Assembly: GCF_028532725.1 (NCBI RefSeq)
Contig: NZ_JAQKGU010000010.1
Coordinates: 1-64,000 of the forward strand
Reading direction: 5' to 3'
From: Desulfovibrio sp. Fe33
GTDB lineage: Bacteria > Desulfobacterota > Desulfovibrionia > Desulfovibrionales > Desulfovibrionaceae
Length of the DNA: 64,000 nucleotides
A program made the translations under genes and the position numbers. Positions within the stretch are counted from its first letter, which is position 1. Every line of letters begins with the position of its first letter. The notes beneath the pieces were generated by a model. That model searched no databases. It had not been told where the DNA came from and worked only from the letters and a program-made list of their open reading frames with translations. This document shows positions 52,297 through 61,920 of the stretch, piece by piece.

Positions 52297-55200
52297 TTAG
52301 TCGATGCCCAGGTCCGCCCGGTGTTTCGGCACGCCGGTCTTGCCCTCGGGTTTGGTGTCGCGGTCGAGGAGGAAGACGCGGTCAGTCAGGTCCGGATTGC
52401 CGGTGATGACGTACTGCTTGACGGCGTTGGCCCGCCGCAAGGCCAGTTCACGGAGCATCTCGTCCGTCACGACGATCCTGTCGCGGATGAACTTTTCCAT
52501 GACGTCCACGGGCTGCCGGTCAGTGACGAACAGGGTGGTGGGCTTGACGCCTTCCTCGTCCGGCTCGTCGGCGTACGCCTCATAAAGCATGTCCTCGTAT
52601 TCTTCCGGGGCGACGACGATTGCGTCAACCGTGGTCTCGGCCCGCTTGGAGCGCGGCAGGTCGTCGTATTTGGCCTGCCTGACCTTGTGTTCGAGAATGG
52701 CCTGAACCAAGCCGTTCGTGTCGGCGACGGGGTCGTAAACCCCATCCACTTCAAGCTTGAGCTTTGGGCGTTCCGTAAGAGCCTTGACGACCGTGTCGAG
52801 CTTCTCCGTGCCCTGCGCGCTCAATGCTGCCCGGCCCGGATCGAAGACTACGAAATCCATGTTTTCCCCGCCTCCGAATATGGAGCCGATAAGGGAAAAC
52901 GGCGATGTCAGGGCCTTGAAGAGCAGGTTGATGATGGCCTGGAACACGATGCCGCCGATGCGGAAGTTCGGGTCGTCCAGCCTTCCGGAGACGGGCAGGT
53001 TGAGCTGCATGTCGCCGTTGGAGTCCTGGAGCAGGGATAGGCCGAACTCGACCGGGATGTTGGGCGCGTCGGGCCGTTTGTCCTTCTTGCCCAGCTTGAG
53101 CTGCTCGATGAAGAACTTGTTCTTGGCGTTGAGGACCCAGTCCTCGGTCTTGAATATCACGTCCGCGTATAGCCGCCCCTTTTCTATGGGGTAGGCCAGG
53201 TTCTTGAGGGTGTACGGGGTCAGGGGAACCAGCTCCATGCCGTTCACCGAAATGGTCAGATCGGAGTAGATCGGCCTGACCAGGGGGTTGAGCACGCCGG
53301 TGACCGCCACGGGCGTCGGGCCGAGTTTGGCCTTGAATTCCACCTTGGGACGCGCCTCCGCGGTCTGGCCGATGTCGGTCAGGACAAGGTTCATGTCCGT
53401 GGTCTCCGTGGCATAGGCCGGGTGGATGCTGTCGTCTCGGAATTTGACCGAGCCGTTCTGCATACCGATTTTGCCCACGGTCAGGGTTTCGAAAAACGGC
53501 TTCTCCTCGGCGGCTTCGGCTTCGGTCTTCGCCTCGATGGCCGCGACCTCGGCCGGGGGAACCGGGGCCGGCGCGTCGGGTCCGGCCGCTGCGGAATCGG
53601 CGGGCGGCTGCGGGGGCTCGGCCAGGCGCAGGGCGCGCCGTATGTTCAGTCTGCCGTCCTTGTCGAAGTGCACCAGGGCGCGCGGGCCGTTCAGGTTGAT
53701 TTCGCCCACGGACAGGGACATGGGGGCATTGGCGAAGGTGACGCCCTTGACGTCCAGGCGGTCGATGCCCGCCATTTCGGCGTCGTCGAAGGTGGTCTTG
53801 ACCTTGAGCCCGGTCAGGGCCGTGTCGCCCCTGGCCGTGTACTTCGGTGTCTCGCCCCCGGTGAACGCATAGGAGATGTTGGCGTGGGCCGCGCCGTCCG
53901 AGATCAGCAGTTCGGTGTCCTCGGCCAGGTAGCCGTCCAGCGGCCTGAGGCCGAGCTTGTCGACCCGTATACCGCCCGAGGAGGCGAGCGGGTCCAGGGA
54001 GGCCCGGCCGTTGGCGGAAAACCAACCCCCGCCGGACCAGCCTCCGCTCAGGGAGTAGGGCATTTGCGCGCCCTTTTCCGTCGTGAAATCGGCCATGTCC
54101 AGTTTGAAGTTGCGCACTCCAAGCCGGGCAGGGTGCTCCAGGGCCAGGTCGCGGAAGTCGGCGGCTCCCTCCTCCACCACGAGGTGGCCCAGGGTGGCCT
54201 TCCAGGGTTCTTGGCTTTCGCCGTTCCCTTCCGTCTTCACCTCGTCGGCGGGAGAGTCTTCGGCCGTTTGGCCCATGTCCGCGAAAATCTTTTCCAGGTC
54301 CAGTCGGCCGTCCTTTTCCCGTATCACTTTGACCGAGGGCGCGGTCAGTTTGATCTCGGCCACGCCGATTTCGCGGGCCGCCAGATCGAGAGACGCGCCC
54401 GATACGTTCAGCGTGTCCATGGTGAAGCTCGGCTCCTCGGCTTCCGGCTTGCGTACGGCCAGGCCCGCCAGGCTGGCGGTTCCGTTTTGCACGGTCAGTT
54501 GCGGAGCGCCGTCGGCATCGCGGTAGTCGATGTTCACGGAAAAGCCGAGGGAACCGGAATCCACCAGCAACGGCTGGAATTCATTGATGTAGGGACCGTA
54601 AAGGGGCACGTCCAGGTCCTTGCCGGAAAGGGTCAGTTTGGCCGTCGGCGGGTCCACGGTGGCCTCGCCGTTGATGTAGATGAAGCCCTTTTCCCCGAAG
54701 GAACCCTTGACCACGGTGGTCTGAGCGGCGCGGGTGGTCAGCCCCTCCACATCGATGTCGAGCTGCCGGAAGGTGTGTTGGAAGCCGTTTTTGACCTGCT
54801 TGTCGGTGAAATCAATGGTGCCGTTGTTCAGTTCGAATTTACGCAGGTCCAGAACGAAGGCGGCGTCCGTGTCCGCTTCCGTCTTGACCTTGGGGCCGGT
54901 GGCCCCGGCCTGGGAGCCGGGGAAATATCCCGCCCAATTGATTTCGCCGCCGTCCCGGCGCACGACCTTGAAAAACGGCTGCTCCATGGTCACCTGCTTG
55001 ACGACCAGGGCGTTGTCTCTCAAGGAAAAACGCTCCATCTCGAAGGAGAGTTTCTTCATGGTGAGGACGGAACCGTCGCCGGGGGTGGTCAGCTCCAGAT
55101 CGGTAAGGCTGCCGCCGCCGCCGAGGAAGAACCTGATCCGCTGGCCCTCGGGCCGTTCGAAGAACAGGGAGAAATCCGAAGTGAACCGGCCCTTGCTCAA

Positions 55201-55956
55201 CTGGAGCGGAGTCTTGATGGGGACGTACTTCCAGTATTGGCGCAAATCCACATCCACGGCCCCCAGCTCGAATTCCGTTTGCAGGGTCTTGTCGAAGGGC
55301 AGGGTCTTGCCTTTGAGTTCCACGGGGTCGCCGTTGACCACCGCCTTGAACATGGGCTGGGTGAATTCCTTGACCTGGTCCGTGAAGCTCGACGTAAACG
55401 GGACCACCAGGTTGATGTCGGATATGACGTGCTTTTTTTCGCGGGGGCGGTCGTCGAAGGTGATGGTCGAGTTGGTCATCTCGAAGCCGTAGAGGGCGAA
55501 GGGGAAAATAGCTCCCTCTTCCTTTTGCTCTTCGGCGTCTTCCGGGGTGCCCAGGAGGTCGGAGATGGAATATCGGCCGTTCCCGTAGAAGGTCAGGTTT
55601 ACATTCAGGTCGTCCAGCTTGAGATAGCCGATGACCGGCGCCAGTTTCCAGATGGTGGCGATGCCGGGCGCGGCCATCATGTGGCCCAGGGAGATAAGGT
55701 CGCCTTCCTCCTCGCGGTTCTTGACGCGCAGCCCGGTGATCTCCAGGTGGAAGTTGAGCGGGTTGAAATAGATTTCCTCCACCTGCGCTTCCCGGTCGAG
55801 GATGCTTCGGGCTTGCGAGGTCAGGACGGATTTCATGATTGGCGGCACGGCGAAGAAGCCGAACAGGGTATAGGCGGCGAACGCGGTCAGCAGCCAGAAA
55901 ACAATCCGTCGCAGGCGCGGAGTGCCTATTTCGATTTTGTCGAGGAAAGCGAGCAT
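52297..55956 (-). CDS. Large AsmA-like DUF748 protein
   Basis: A 1219-residue protein with one N-terminal membrane segment (about 18-38) and a very long extracytoplasmic part of repeating beta-rich AsmA/DUF748 units, seen as recurring patterns such as LNLTFYGNGRYSISDLLG-like segments and KDGRLDLEKIF / KDGRLNIRRAL. An Ala/Pro-rich linker (about 780-810) splits it. Near the C-terminus LDTVVKALTERPKLKLEVDG resembles the start of an OmpA-like peptidoglycan-binding fold. Large AsmA-like proteins are thought to bridge the envelope and move phospholipids. Monocistronic, divergent from the sensor kinase. Confidence 0.85.
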   Translation of the reverse strand: MLAFLDKIEIGTPRLRRIVFWLLTAFAAYTLFGFFAVPPIMKSVLTSQARSILDREAQVEEIYFNPLNFHLEITGLRVKNREEEGDLISLGHMMAAPGIATIWKLAPVIGYLKLDDLNVNLTFYGNGRYSISDLLGTPEDAEEQKEEGAIFPFALYGFEMTNSTITFDDRPREKKHVISDINLVVPFTSSFTDQVKEFTQPMFKAVVNGDPVELKGKTLPFDKTLQTEFELGAVDVDLRQYWKYVPIKTPLQLSKGRFTSDFSLFFERPEGQRIRFFLGGGGSLTDLELTTPGDGSVLTMKKLSFEMERFSLRDNALVVKQVTMEQPFFKVVRRDGGEINWAGYFPGSQAGATGPKVKTEADTDAAFVLDLRKFELNNGTIDFTDKQVKNGFQHTFRQLDIDVEGLTTRAAQTTVVKGSFGEKGFIYINGEATVDPPTAKLTLSGKDLDVPLYGPYINEFQPLLVDSGSLGFSVNIDYRDADGAPQLTVQNGTASLAGLAVRKPEAEEPSFTMDTLNVSGASLDLAAREIGVAEIKLTAPSVKVIREKDGRLDLEKIFADMGQTAEDSPADEVKTEGNGESQEPWKATLGHLVVEEGAADFRDLALEHPARLGVRNFKLDMADFTTEKGAQMPYSLSGGWSGGGWFSANGRASLDPLASSGGIRVDKLGLRPLDGYLAEDTELLISDGAAHANISYAFTGGETPKYTARGDTALTGLKVKTTFDDAEMAGIDRLDVKGVTFANAPMSLSVGEINLNGPRALVHFDKDGRLNIRRALRLAEPPQPPADSAAAGPDAPAPVPPAEVAAIEAKTEAEAAEEKPFFETLTVGKIGMQNGSVKFRDDSIHPAYATETTDMNLVLTDIGQTAEARPKVEFKAKLGPTPVAVTGVLNPLVRPIYSDLTISVNGMELVPLTPYTLKNLAYPIEKGRLYADVIFKTEDWVLNAKNKFFIEQLKLGKKDKRPDAPNIPVEFGLSLLQDSNGDMQLNLPVSGRLDDPNFRIGGIVFQAIINLLFKALTSPFSLIGSIFGGGENMDFVVFDPGRAALSAQGTEKLDTVVKALTERPKLKLEVDGVYDPVADTNGLVQAILEHKVRQAKYDDLPRSKRAETTVDAIVVAPEEYEDMLYEAYADEPDEEGVKPTTLFVTDRQPVDVMEKFIRDRIVVTDEMLRELALRRANAVKQYVITGNPDLTDRVFLLDRDTKPEGKTGVPKHRADLGID

Positions 55957-56128
55957 ATTGAGTCCATCCAGGGGGTAATTGGTTCCGACGCCGAATGAGT
56001 CTAGCGCAAAATTACCGGAGAATCCATATATCCCGGACTAAATGAAGGCGCATTGCGCGGGGAGTTTCACCCCGGTTCGGTGTTGACGGACGGCCTTTCA
56101 TTCTACGGTATGGAAAATACGGATTTTG

Positions 56129-56158
56129 TTGCCATATTGTGGAAATGCGGTGTATGTT
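56129..56158 (+). promoter_or_regulatory. Possible sigma-70 promoter for the kinase operon
   Basis: TTGCCA (five of six consensus bases) and TATGTT (four of six) are separated by 18 bases, about 80 bases before the kinase start. Confidence 0.35.
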
Positions 56159-56241
56159 GCAATCAAATGCAAGTGCGCCCGCGGGGTTTCTGAACCCGGC
56201 CCGAGGTTCCCCGGGCGCTCAACTCCTACCGGAGCGGAACC

Positions 56242-57960
56242 ATGTCCGACGACCATTATTACCAGGGTTTGGCCAGGAGCATGATGTTCACCATCATCCT
56301 GGTTTCCTTCGCTCCTCTTTTCATCGTCGTGCTCATCGCCGGGTACCAGTACAGCGTCGCCTACGAAGAGAAGGTCGAGGCGCATCTGCGGGAACTGGTC
56401 CTCAAACATGACCAGACCATCGATGCCTACCTGGACGAGAAGGTTTCCGAAATTCGGGTGCTGGCCGAGGTCATCGATCTCGGCGGCCTGGCCTCGCCGG
56501 AAGGGATCAAGTCCCTGCACGACGCGCTCGGCCGGGGGCACGGCTCGGATTTCGTGGACCTGGGGCTCATCGACGAGAACGGCATCCAGGTCGCCTATTC
56601 CGGCCCGTTCCAACTTCAGGGGCTGGACTATTCCGGCGAGCCGTGGTTCCAGGCCGTGCGCGAGAACATGGTTCACGTCAGCGACGTGGGGCTGGGAATG
56701 CGCGGCGTGCCGCATTTCATCATCGCCCTGCGTATGCGGGCCGACGGCCGCGAATGGGTCCTGCGCACCACGCTGGACTTCATTACCTTCAACCGGCTGG
56801 TGGAAAATATCCGTATCGGCGAGACGGGCATGGCCTATATCATCAATTTGCAGGGCGAGTTCCAGACCACCCCGCATCGGGACATGTCCGCCGAGGTCCC
56901 GTTCCTGCGCGAACTCGCCCGGTCCATCTCCGGGAGCGCCGATCAGGTGCGCGGCAAGGCCGCAATGGCCGTCATGGACAATCCCGCCACGGGCCGCGAG
57001 ACCATCTTCGTGACCAGCCAGATCAAGGGCGGCGACTGGCTTATGGTCTACCAGCAGGATTCGGCCGACGCCTTCGCCACTCTGAACCGTAGCCGTGATC
57101 TCGCCATCGTCATCCTGTTCATCGGAGGCGCGGCCATCTCGGTCATGGCGTGCCTCATGAGCCGCCGGATGGCCCGCAAGGTCGCCCGGGCGGACGCGGC
57201 CAAAGACATCATGAACGAGCAGTTCATCGAGGCTGGCAAGCTGGCCAGCGTGGGCGAGCTGGCGGCGGGCATCGCGCACGAGATCAACAACCCCGTGGCC
57301 ATCATGGTCGAGGAGGCGGGCTGGATTCAGGACTTGCTCGAGGAGGGGCTCTCCAGGGGCGACAACGAGCGCGAGGTCCAGCGGGCGCTCAACCAGATCC
57401 GCACCCAGGGCGCGCGTTGCAAGGAAATCACCCACAAGCTTCTTTCATTTGCCCGCAAGATCGATCCCACGGTCATGTCCGTGGACCTCAACGAACTGAT
57501 CCGGGAGATAGCCGAGCTGTCCTCCCAGCGGGCCAAGTACGCCAACGTGGTCATCGAGACCAGCCTGGGCGACAACATCGCGCCCATCAAGGCGAGTCCT
57601 TCCGAAATGCAGCAGGTGTTCCTCAACCTGGTCAACAACGCCATCGACGCCATGGACCCGGGCGGGGGTAGCCTGGACATCAGCACCCGCCAGGAAGGCG
57701 ACACGGTGCTGGCCCTGGTGTCGGACACCGGGTCCGGCATTCCCGAGGCCAACCTGTCGCGTATCTTCGATCCGTTTTTCACCACCAAACCCGTGGGCAA
57801 GGGGACCGGTCTGGGCCTGTCCATCATCTACGGGATCATCAACAAGATGGGCGGCAACATTTCGGTGGACTCCGCCGTGGGCAGGGGCACCACCTTCACC
57901 CTCCGTCTGCCGGCCGGCGCGGCTGGGGACGCCGAGGAATTTGCGGCCGTACGGATGTAA
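56242..57960 (+). CDS. Membrane sensor histidine kinase heading the receiver/PPS-like operon
   Basis: A 572-residue kinase: membrane segment (about 14-36), extracytoplasmic sensor (about 37-280, Cache-like by pattern, for example [14 protein letters not shown]), second membrane segment (about 285-305), a short linker without HAMP or PAS, HisKA with His346 in [14 protein letters not shown] and a HATPase domain ([28 protein letters not shown]). The ligand is unknown. Three receiver genes and a PEP-synthase-like gene follow on the same strand with short gaps, so this kinase is their likely phosphate source. Confidence 0.9.
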   Translation: MSDDHYYQGLARSMMFTIILVSFAPLFIVVLIAGYQYSVAYEEKVEAHLRELVLKHDQTIDAYLDEKVSEIRVLAEVIDLGGLASPEGIKSLHDALGRGHGSDFVDLGLIDENGIQVAYSGPFQLQGLDYSGEPWFQAVRENMVHVSDVGLGMRGVPHFIIALRMRADGREWVLRTTLDFITFNRLVENIRIGETGMAYIINLQGEFQTTPHRDMSAEVPFLRELARSISGSADQVRGKAAMAVMDNPATGRETIFVTSQIKGGDWLMVYQQDSADAFATLNRSRDLAIVILFIGGAAISVMACLMSRRMARKVARADAAKDIMNEQFIEAGKLASVGELAAGIAHEINNPVAIMVEEAGWIQDLLEEGLSRGDNEREVQRALNQIRTQGARCKEITHKLLSFARKIDPTVMSVDLNELIREIAELSSQRAKYANVVIETSLGDNIAPIKASPSEMQQVFLNLVNNAIDAMDPGGGSLDISTRQEGDTVLALVSDTGSGIPEANLSRIFDPFFTTKPVGKGTGLGLSIIYGIINKMGGNISVDSAVGRGTTFTLRLPAGAAGDAEEFAAVRM

Positions 57961-57987
57961 TGAGCATACAACCAACAGGAGGGCGAC

Positions 57988-58422
57988 ATGCCTGCTAGAG
58001 TATTGCTCGTCGATGACGAGAAAGGGTTCGTGGATACCATGACCAAGCGCCTTGAGAGCCGCGGCTTCACCGTGGGCGTGGCCTATGACGGGCCGCAAGC
58101 CCTGGCCGCGCTGGACAAGGCCGGAATAAACTTCGATGTGGTCGTCCTGGACGTCAAGATGCCGGGAATGGACGGCAACGAAGTGCTTAAGCGCATCAGG
58201 GGAGATTATCCCCTTGTTGAGGTCATCATGCTCACCGGCCACGCCACCGTGGAATCGGCCATCGAGGGCATGAAGGCCGGGGCCTTCGACTACATGATGA
58301 AGCCGTGCGAACTGAGCGAGCTCATCGACAAGATCGGCGAAGCCTACGACAAGAAACAGGCGCACGAGGACAAAATCCTCGAAGCCCGCGCCCGGCACAT
58401 CGAGTTGCGCAGGGGAGACTAG
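57988..58422 (+). CDS. Single-domain response regulator 1
   Basis: A 144-residue receiver with no output domain. Acceptor Asp55 (VVVLDVKMPGMDG), Thr in MLTGHA and Lys in YMMKPCEL are present. A charged C-terminal helix of about 20 residues extends beyond the fold. GGAGG precedes the ATG. It lies 27 bases after the kinase; it resembles the other two receivers, especially the third, suggesting local duplication. Confidence 0.88.
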   Translation: MPARVLLVDDEKGFVDTMTKRLESRGFTVGVAYDGPQALAALDKAGINFDVVVLDVKMPGMDGNEVLKRIRGDYPLVEVIMLTGHATVESAIEGMKAGAFDYMMKPCELSELIDKIGEAYDKKQAHEDKILEARARHIELRRGD

Positions 58423-58431
58423 GGGGGAGCC

Positions 58432-58803
58432 ATGGTTGATACGCCCATCCGCGTCCTTCTGGTCGACGACGAGCTCGGCTTTCTCGATGTGCTGGCCAAG
58501 CGCATGGGCAAGCGGGGCTATGCGGTTACGACCGCGGGCAGCGGGGCCGAATCCATCCGGGTGCTCCGGGACCATGATTTTGATGTTGCAGTCCTTGATC
58601 TCAAGCTTGAAGATATGGACGGTATCGAGGTTTTGCAGATAATGAAGAAAATGGTGCCGGAACTGCCGGTCATCATGCTTACCGGCCACGGTTCGGAGCA
58701 GGCCGCCAGGGAAGGCGTCGAGTCCGGCGCCTTCGACTACCTGCTCAAGCCGTGTGATTTGGACGACCTCCTCGAAAAGGTCGGGGAGGCCGTGGCCGGT
58801 TAG
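58432..58803 (+). CDS. Single-domain response regulator 2
   Basis: A 123-residue receiver without output domain. Acceptor Asp56 lies in VAVLDLKLEDMDG, where the usual MPGM is changed to LEDM; the Thr (MLTGHG) and Lys (YLLKPCDL) are kept. Nine bases separate it from the first receiver. It lacks the extended C-terminal helix of the other two, so it may have a different partner. Confidence 0.88.
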   Translation: MVDTPIRVLLVDDELGFLDVLAKRMGKRGYAVTTAGSGAESIRVLRDHDFDVAVLDLKLEDMDGIEVLQIMKKMVPELPVIMLTGHGSEQAAREGVESGAFDYLLKPCDLDDLLEKVGEAVAG

Positions 58804-58835
58804 TCGGGAACGACAACGAAGAATCGGGAGTGGCC

Positions 58836-59243
58836 ATGGCCGACATAAAAGCGCTCCTTGTGGACGACGAGGAATCTTTTCGCAACACGCTGTGCAAGCG
58901 GCTTTCCCGCCGGGGGATGACCGTGGAGCAGGCGGGCTCGGGCGAGGAGGCCCTGGAACGCCTCAAGACCTACCAGCCGGACGTAATCCTGCTCGACGTC
59001 AAGATGCCCGGCATGGACGGACTGACCGCCCTGCACAAAATCAAGGAAGTCGATCCGCTGGTGGAGGTGGTCATGCTTACCGGCCACGCCAGCATGGAGA
59101 TAGCCATTCGGGGCATGGAACTAGGAGCTTTCGACTACCTGATGAAGCCGGTGGAGTTCGAGGAGTTGCTCTACAAGCTCGAAGACGCCTCCAGCCGAAA
59201 GAAGCGGCATGAGGAGCGCATCGCGGCCCGGGCGAAGAGTTAG
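58836..59243 (+). CDS. Single-domain response regulator 3
   Basis: A 135-residue receiver without output domain; acceptor Asp54 (ILLDVKMPGMDG), Thr (MLTGHA) and Lys (YLMKPVEF) present. The C-terminal helix is strongly basic (RKKRHEERIAARAKS). ATG 58836 was chosen for GGGAG five bases upstream; a GTG at 58830 overlaps that ribosome site. The PEP-synthase-like gene begins 78 bases on. Confidence 0.88.
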   Translation: MADIKALLVDDEESFRNTLCKRLSRRGMTVEQAGSGEEALERLKTYQPDVILLDVKMPGMDGLTALHKIKEVDPLVEVVMLTGHASMEIAIRGMELGAFDYLMKPVEFEELLYKLEDASSRKKRHEERIAARAKS

Positions 59244-59321
59244 TGATTTTCGGTCCGTACCCTGCTAGAAGCAGATGACCCTGTGACCTTGACTTAGACG
59301 CTTTCCAGAGGACGACATTTC

Positions 59322-61913
59322 ATGGGCCTGTTCGATTGGCTGCGGTTCCGGAAAAAGGAAAAGACCCCCGAGGAGCGGGCCGAGATGCGCCGCGTCTTCG
59401 CCACCCGCTACGACCACTTCCGGCTGCTCATCCAGGCCAACACCCGCGCCCATGAACTCATGGGCGAGCTGGAGGAGGCCCTCCGAGGCTTCACCCCCTA
59501 CGGGATGCATTTCGTGCGGACTCTGTGCACGCGCATTTCCACATCCATCTACCAGATGGTTCGCCACCTGGGCGAGCTGGAGGAGAAGGGCCACGATGAT
59601 CTTGTGGCGGCCATGCAGGCCATCAACGAGCGCATCATGGAGGAGCTGGAGCCCGACGTCCATGCCGTGGGCGGCGAGCTGGTCATCGACCTGGCCGAGG
59701 TCAACCGCGACCACGCCGACCTGTGCGGCCCCAAGATGGCCATGCTCGGCGAGGCCGGGTCCAACCTCGGGCTGCGCATTCCTTCCGGCTTCGTCATCAC
59801 CGTGGCCGCCTATCAACAATTTGCCCGGAACCAGGGGCTCGGCGCCGAGATCGATCGGCTTATTCAGACCATGGCCGGGGACGACCGGGAGTCCGTTTTC
59901 CAGATTTCGTCGAGCATCATGCAGCTCATCATGGATACCCGGCTGCCCGACGATCTTGCCGCGACCATACTGGACGCCTACGACAACCTGGCCGCGAAGC
60001 TCGGTTCGCCTCCGGATTTGGCCGTGCGGTCAAGCGCGCTCGGCGAGGATATCGAAGGTTCTTCCTTCGCAGGGCAATACAGGTCGGTGCTCAACGTGGA
60101 CCGCGCTTCCTTGCTCGATGCCTACAAGGAAGTCGTCGCCTCCAAGTACTCCCGCCAGGCCATGGCCTACCGGCTCAGCCACGGCATCCGCGACGACGAT
60201 GTGGCCATGAGCGTCGGCTGCATGACCATGGTGGAGTCCGTTGTCGGCGGCGTGGCGTATTCGGGCAATCCGGTGAACGTGCGCGACGATCGCATCTCCA
60301 TCAGTTCGGTCTGGGGACTGCCCAAGCCTGTCGTGGACGGCACCGCCGGAACCGACGAATTCATTGTCTCCCGCGATCCCCTTCGTCTGGAAGAGGTGCA
60401 TGTGGCCGAGAAAACCGACATGTACGTCTGTAGCGACGGCGAGGGCGTATGCCGGGAGAAGCTTACAGAAGATAAGGCCTCCCAGCCTTCCCTGACCGAG
60501 GAGCAGGCCTTGCTCGTGGCGCGTGAAACCGTGCGCATCGAGGAGCATTTCGGCACGCCCCAGGATATCGAGTGGGCCATGAGCCCGGACGGGGCCTTTC
60601 ATCTACTCCAGTGCCGTCCGCTCATGCGTGTCTCCTCGGGCGAGCACAGCACGCCGTCGGCCAACCTGCCCAAACCAGTACTCTCCGGCGGCAAGACCGC
60701 CAGCCCCGGCGTGGGCGTGGGACCGGCTTTCGTCGTGCGCAAGGATGTGGACGCTCTCAGCTTCCCCGACGGCGGCGTAATGATCCTGCGCCAGGCTCTG
60801 CCCAGCCGGGCGGCCCTTCTCGATCGCGCCAGCGCGCTCATTTCCGAACAGGGCGGCATGGCCGGACATCTGGCCAACGTGGCCCGCGAGTTCGGCGTCC
60901 CGGCCCTGTTCGGGGTCAAAGGCGCCGTCAGCCGTTTCGAGAACGGCCGGATTCTCACCGTGGATGCGGAGGGAAGGGCCGTGTACGAAGGCGCGGTGGA
61001 GGCCTTGCTCAAGGAGCATACCCGGCAGCGGATCATGCGCGGCAGTCCGGTGCAGGGCGCTCTGCGCAAGGCGGCCCGCCACATTGTCCGTCTCAATCTG
61101 ACCAACCCGGAATCCCCGGAATTCAAGCCCTCCAACTGCCGGACCCTGCATGACGTCATGCGTTACTGTCACGAGCGGGCCGTGAACGTCATGTTCGAGT
61201 TCGGCACTCACGACGACTACATCGAAGCCGCCAGCCGCCAGCTCATCTGCGACGTGCCCAAACAATTCTGGATTCTCAATCTGGACGACGGATTCTCCCC
61301 CGAAGGCCAGGAGCGCAAGGACCGCTGCATTCTTCTGGAGCACATAGTTTCCTACCCCATGCAAAAGTTATGGGAGGGGATGCAGGCCGTGCCGTGGGAA
61401 GGCCCTCCGCCGGTCCACGGCCGAGGACTCATGTCGGTCATGTTCGAGGCCACCATGAACCCGGACCTCGTCCCGTCCACCGGGACCCGCTACACGCAGA
61501 AGAACTATTTCATGGTCTCCAAGAATTACTGTTCCCTGCAATCGCGCTTCGGCTTTCATTTCTGCGGCGTCGAGGCCCTTGTGGGCGACCGGGTTAGCGA
61601 AAACTATGCTTCCTTCCAGTTCAAGGGCGGGGCCGCCAACATGGAACGGCGCATCCGTCGCGCCCGTTTCGTAGGCGATCTCCTGGAAATGTTCGACTTC
61701 CGCGTTCGCGTTCGTCAGGACAACATGTTCGCCCGCGTGGAAGGGCTCGATCGGGAAACCATGGGCCATCGACTCAAGATCATCGGCTACCTCATTACCC
61801 ATACCCGCCAACTCGACATGATTATGTCGGACGAAAGCGCTATCGCCCGCCGCCGAGATCGGTTTCTTAACGACTTCAAGCTGTTCGACGATCCGCCCGC
61901 TGAAGGGGAGTAA
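59322..61913 (+). CDS. PEP-synthase-like protein lacking the PEP-binding barrel
   Basis: An 863-residue cytoplasmic protein. Residues 1-130 are a unique helical domain. Residues about 135-440 match the ATP-grasp pyruvate-phosphate dikinase N-domain (AVRSSALGEDIEGSSFAGQY). Residues about 470-560 match the swivelling phosphohistidine domain, with His516 in GGMAGHLANVAREFG. The C-terminal TIM barrel that binds pyruvate/PEP is missing; instead about 300 residues of unknown type follow. It cannot be an ordinary PEP synthase but could transfer phosphate from ATP through His516 to another target. Its operon of one kinase and three receivers suggests signalling. Confidence 0.8.
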   Translation: MGLFDWLRFRKKEKTPEERAEMRRVFATRYDHFRLLIQANTRAHELMGELEEALRGFTPYGMHFVRTLCTRISTSIYQMVRHLGELEEKGHDDLVAAMQAINERIMEELEPDVHAVGGELVIDLAEVNRDHADLCGPKMAMLGEAGSNLGLRIPSGFVITVAAYQQFARNQGLGAEIDRLIQTMAGDDRESVFQISSSIMQLIMDTRLPDDLAATILDAYDNLAAKLGSPPDLAVRSSALGEDIEGSSFAGQYRSVLNVDRASLLDAYKEVVASKYSRQAMAYRLSHGIRDDDVAMSVGCMTMVESVVGGVAYSGNPVNVRDDRISISSVWGLPKPVVDGTAGTDEFIVSRDPLRLEEVHVAEKTDMYVCSDGEGVCREKLTEDKASQPSLTEEQALLVARETVRIEEHFGTPQDIEWAMSPDGAFHLLQCRPLMRVSSGEHSTPSANLPKPVLSGGKTASPGVGVGPAFVVRKDVDALSFPDGGVMILRQALPSRAALLDRASALISEQGGMAGHLANVAREFGVPALFGVKGAVSRFENGRILTVDAEGRAVYEGAVEALLKEHTRQRIMRGSPVQGALRKAARHIVRLNLTNPESPEFKPSNCRTLHDVMRYCHERAVNVMFEFGTHDDYIEAASRQLICDVPKQFWILNLDDGFSPEGQERKDRCILLEHIVSYPMQKLWEGMQAVPWEGPPPVHGRGLMSVMFEATMNPDLVPSTGTRYTQKNYFMVSKNYCSLQSRFGFHFCGVEALVGDRVSENYASFQFKGGAANMERRIRRARFVGDLLEMFDFRVRVRQDNMFARVEGLDRETMGHRLKIIGYLITHTRQLDMIMSDESAIARRRDRFLNDFKLFDDPPAEGE

Positions 61914-61920
61914 GGGAGAG

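Noticed and set aside
53422-55998. 858-codon plus-strand open frame over the DUF748 gene
   Set aside because: Antisense shadow; the minus-strand DUF748 reading has a membrane anchor and recurring domain patterns.
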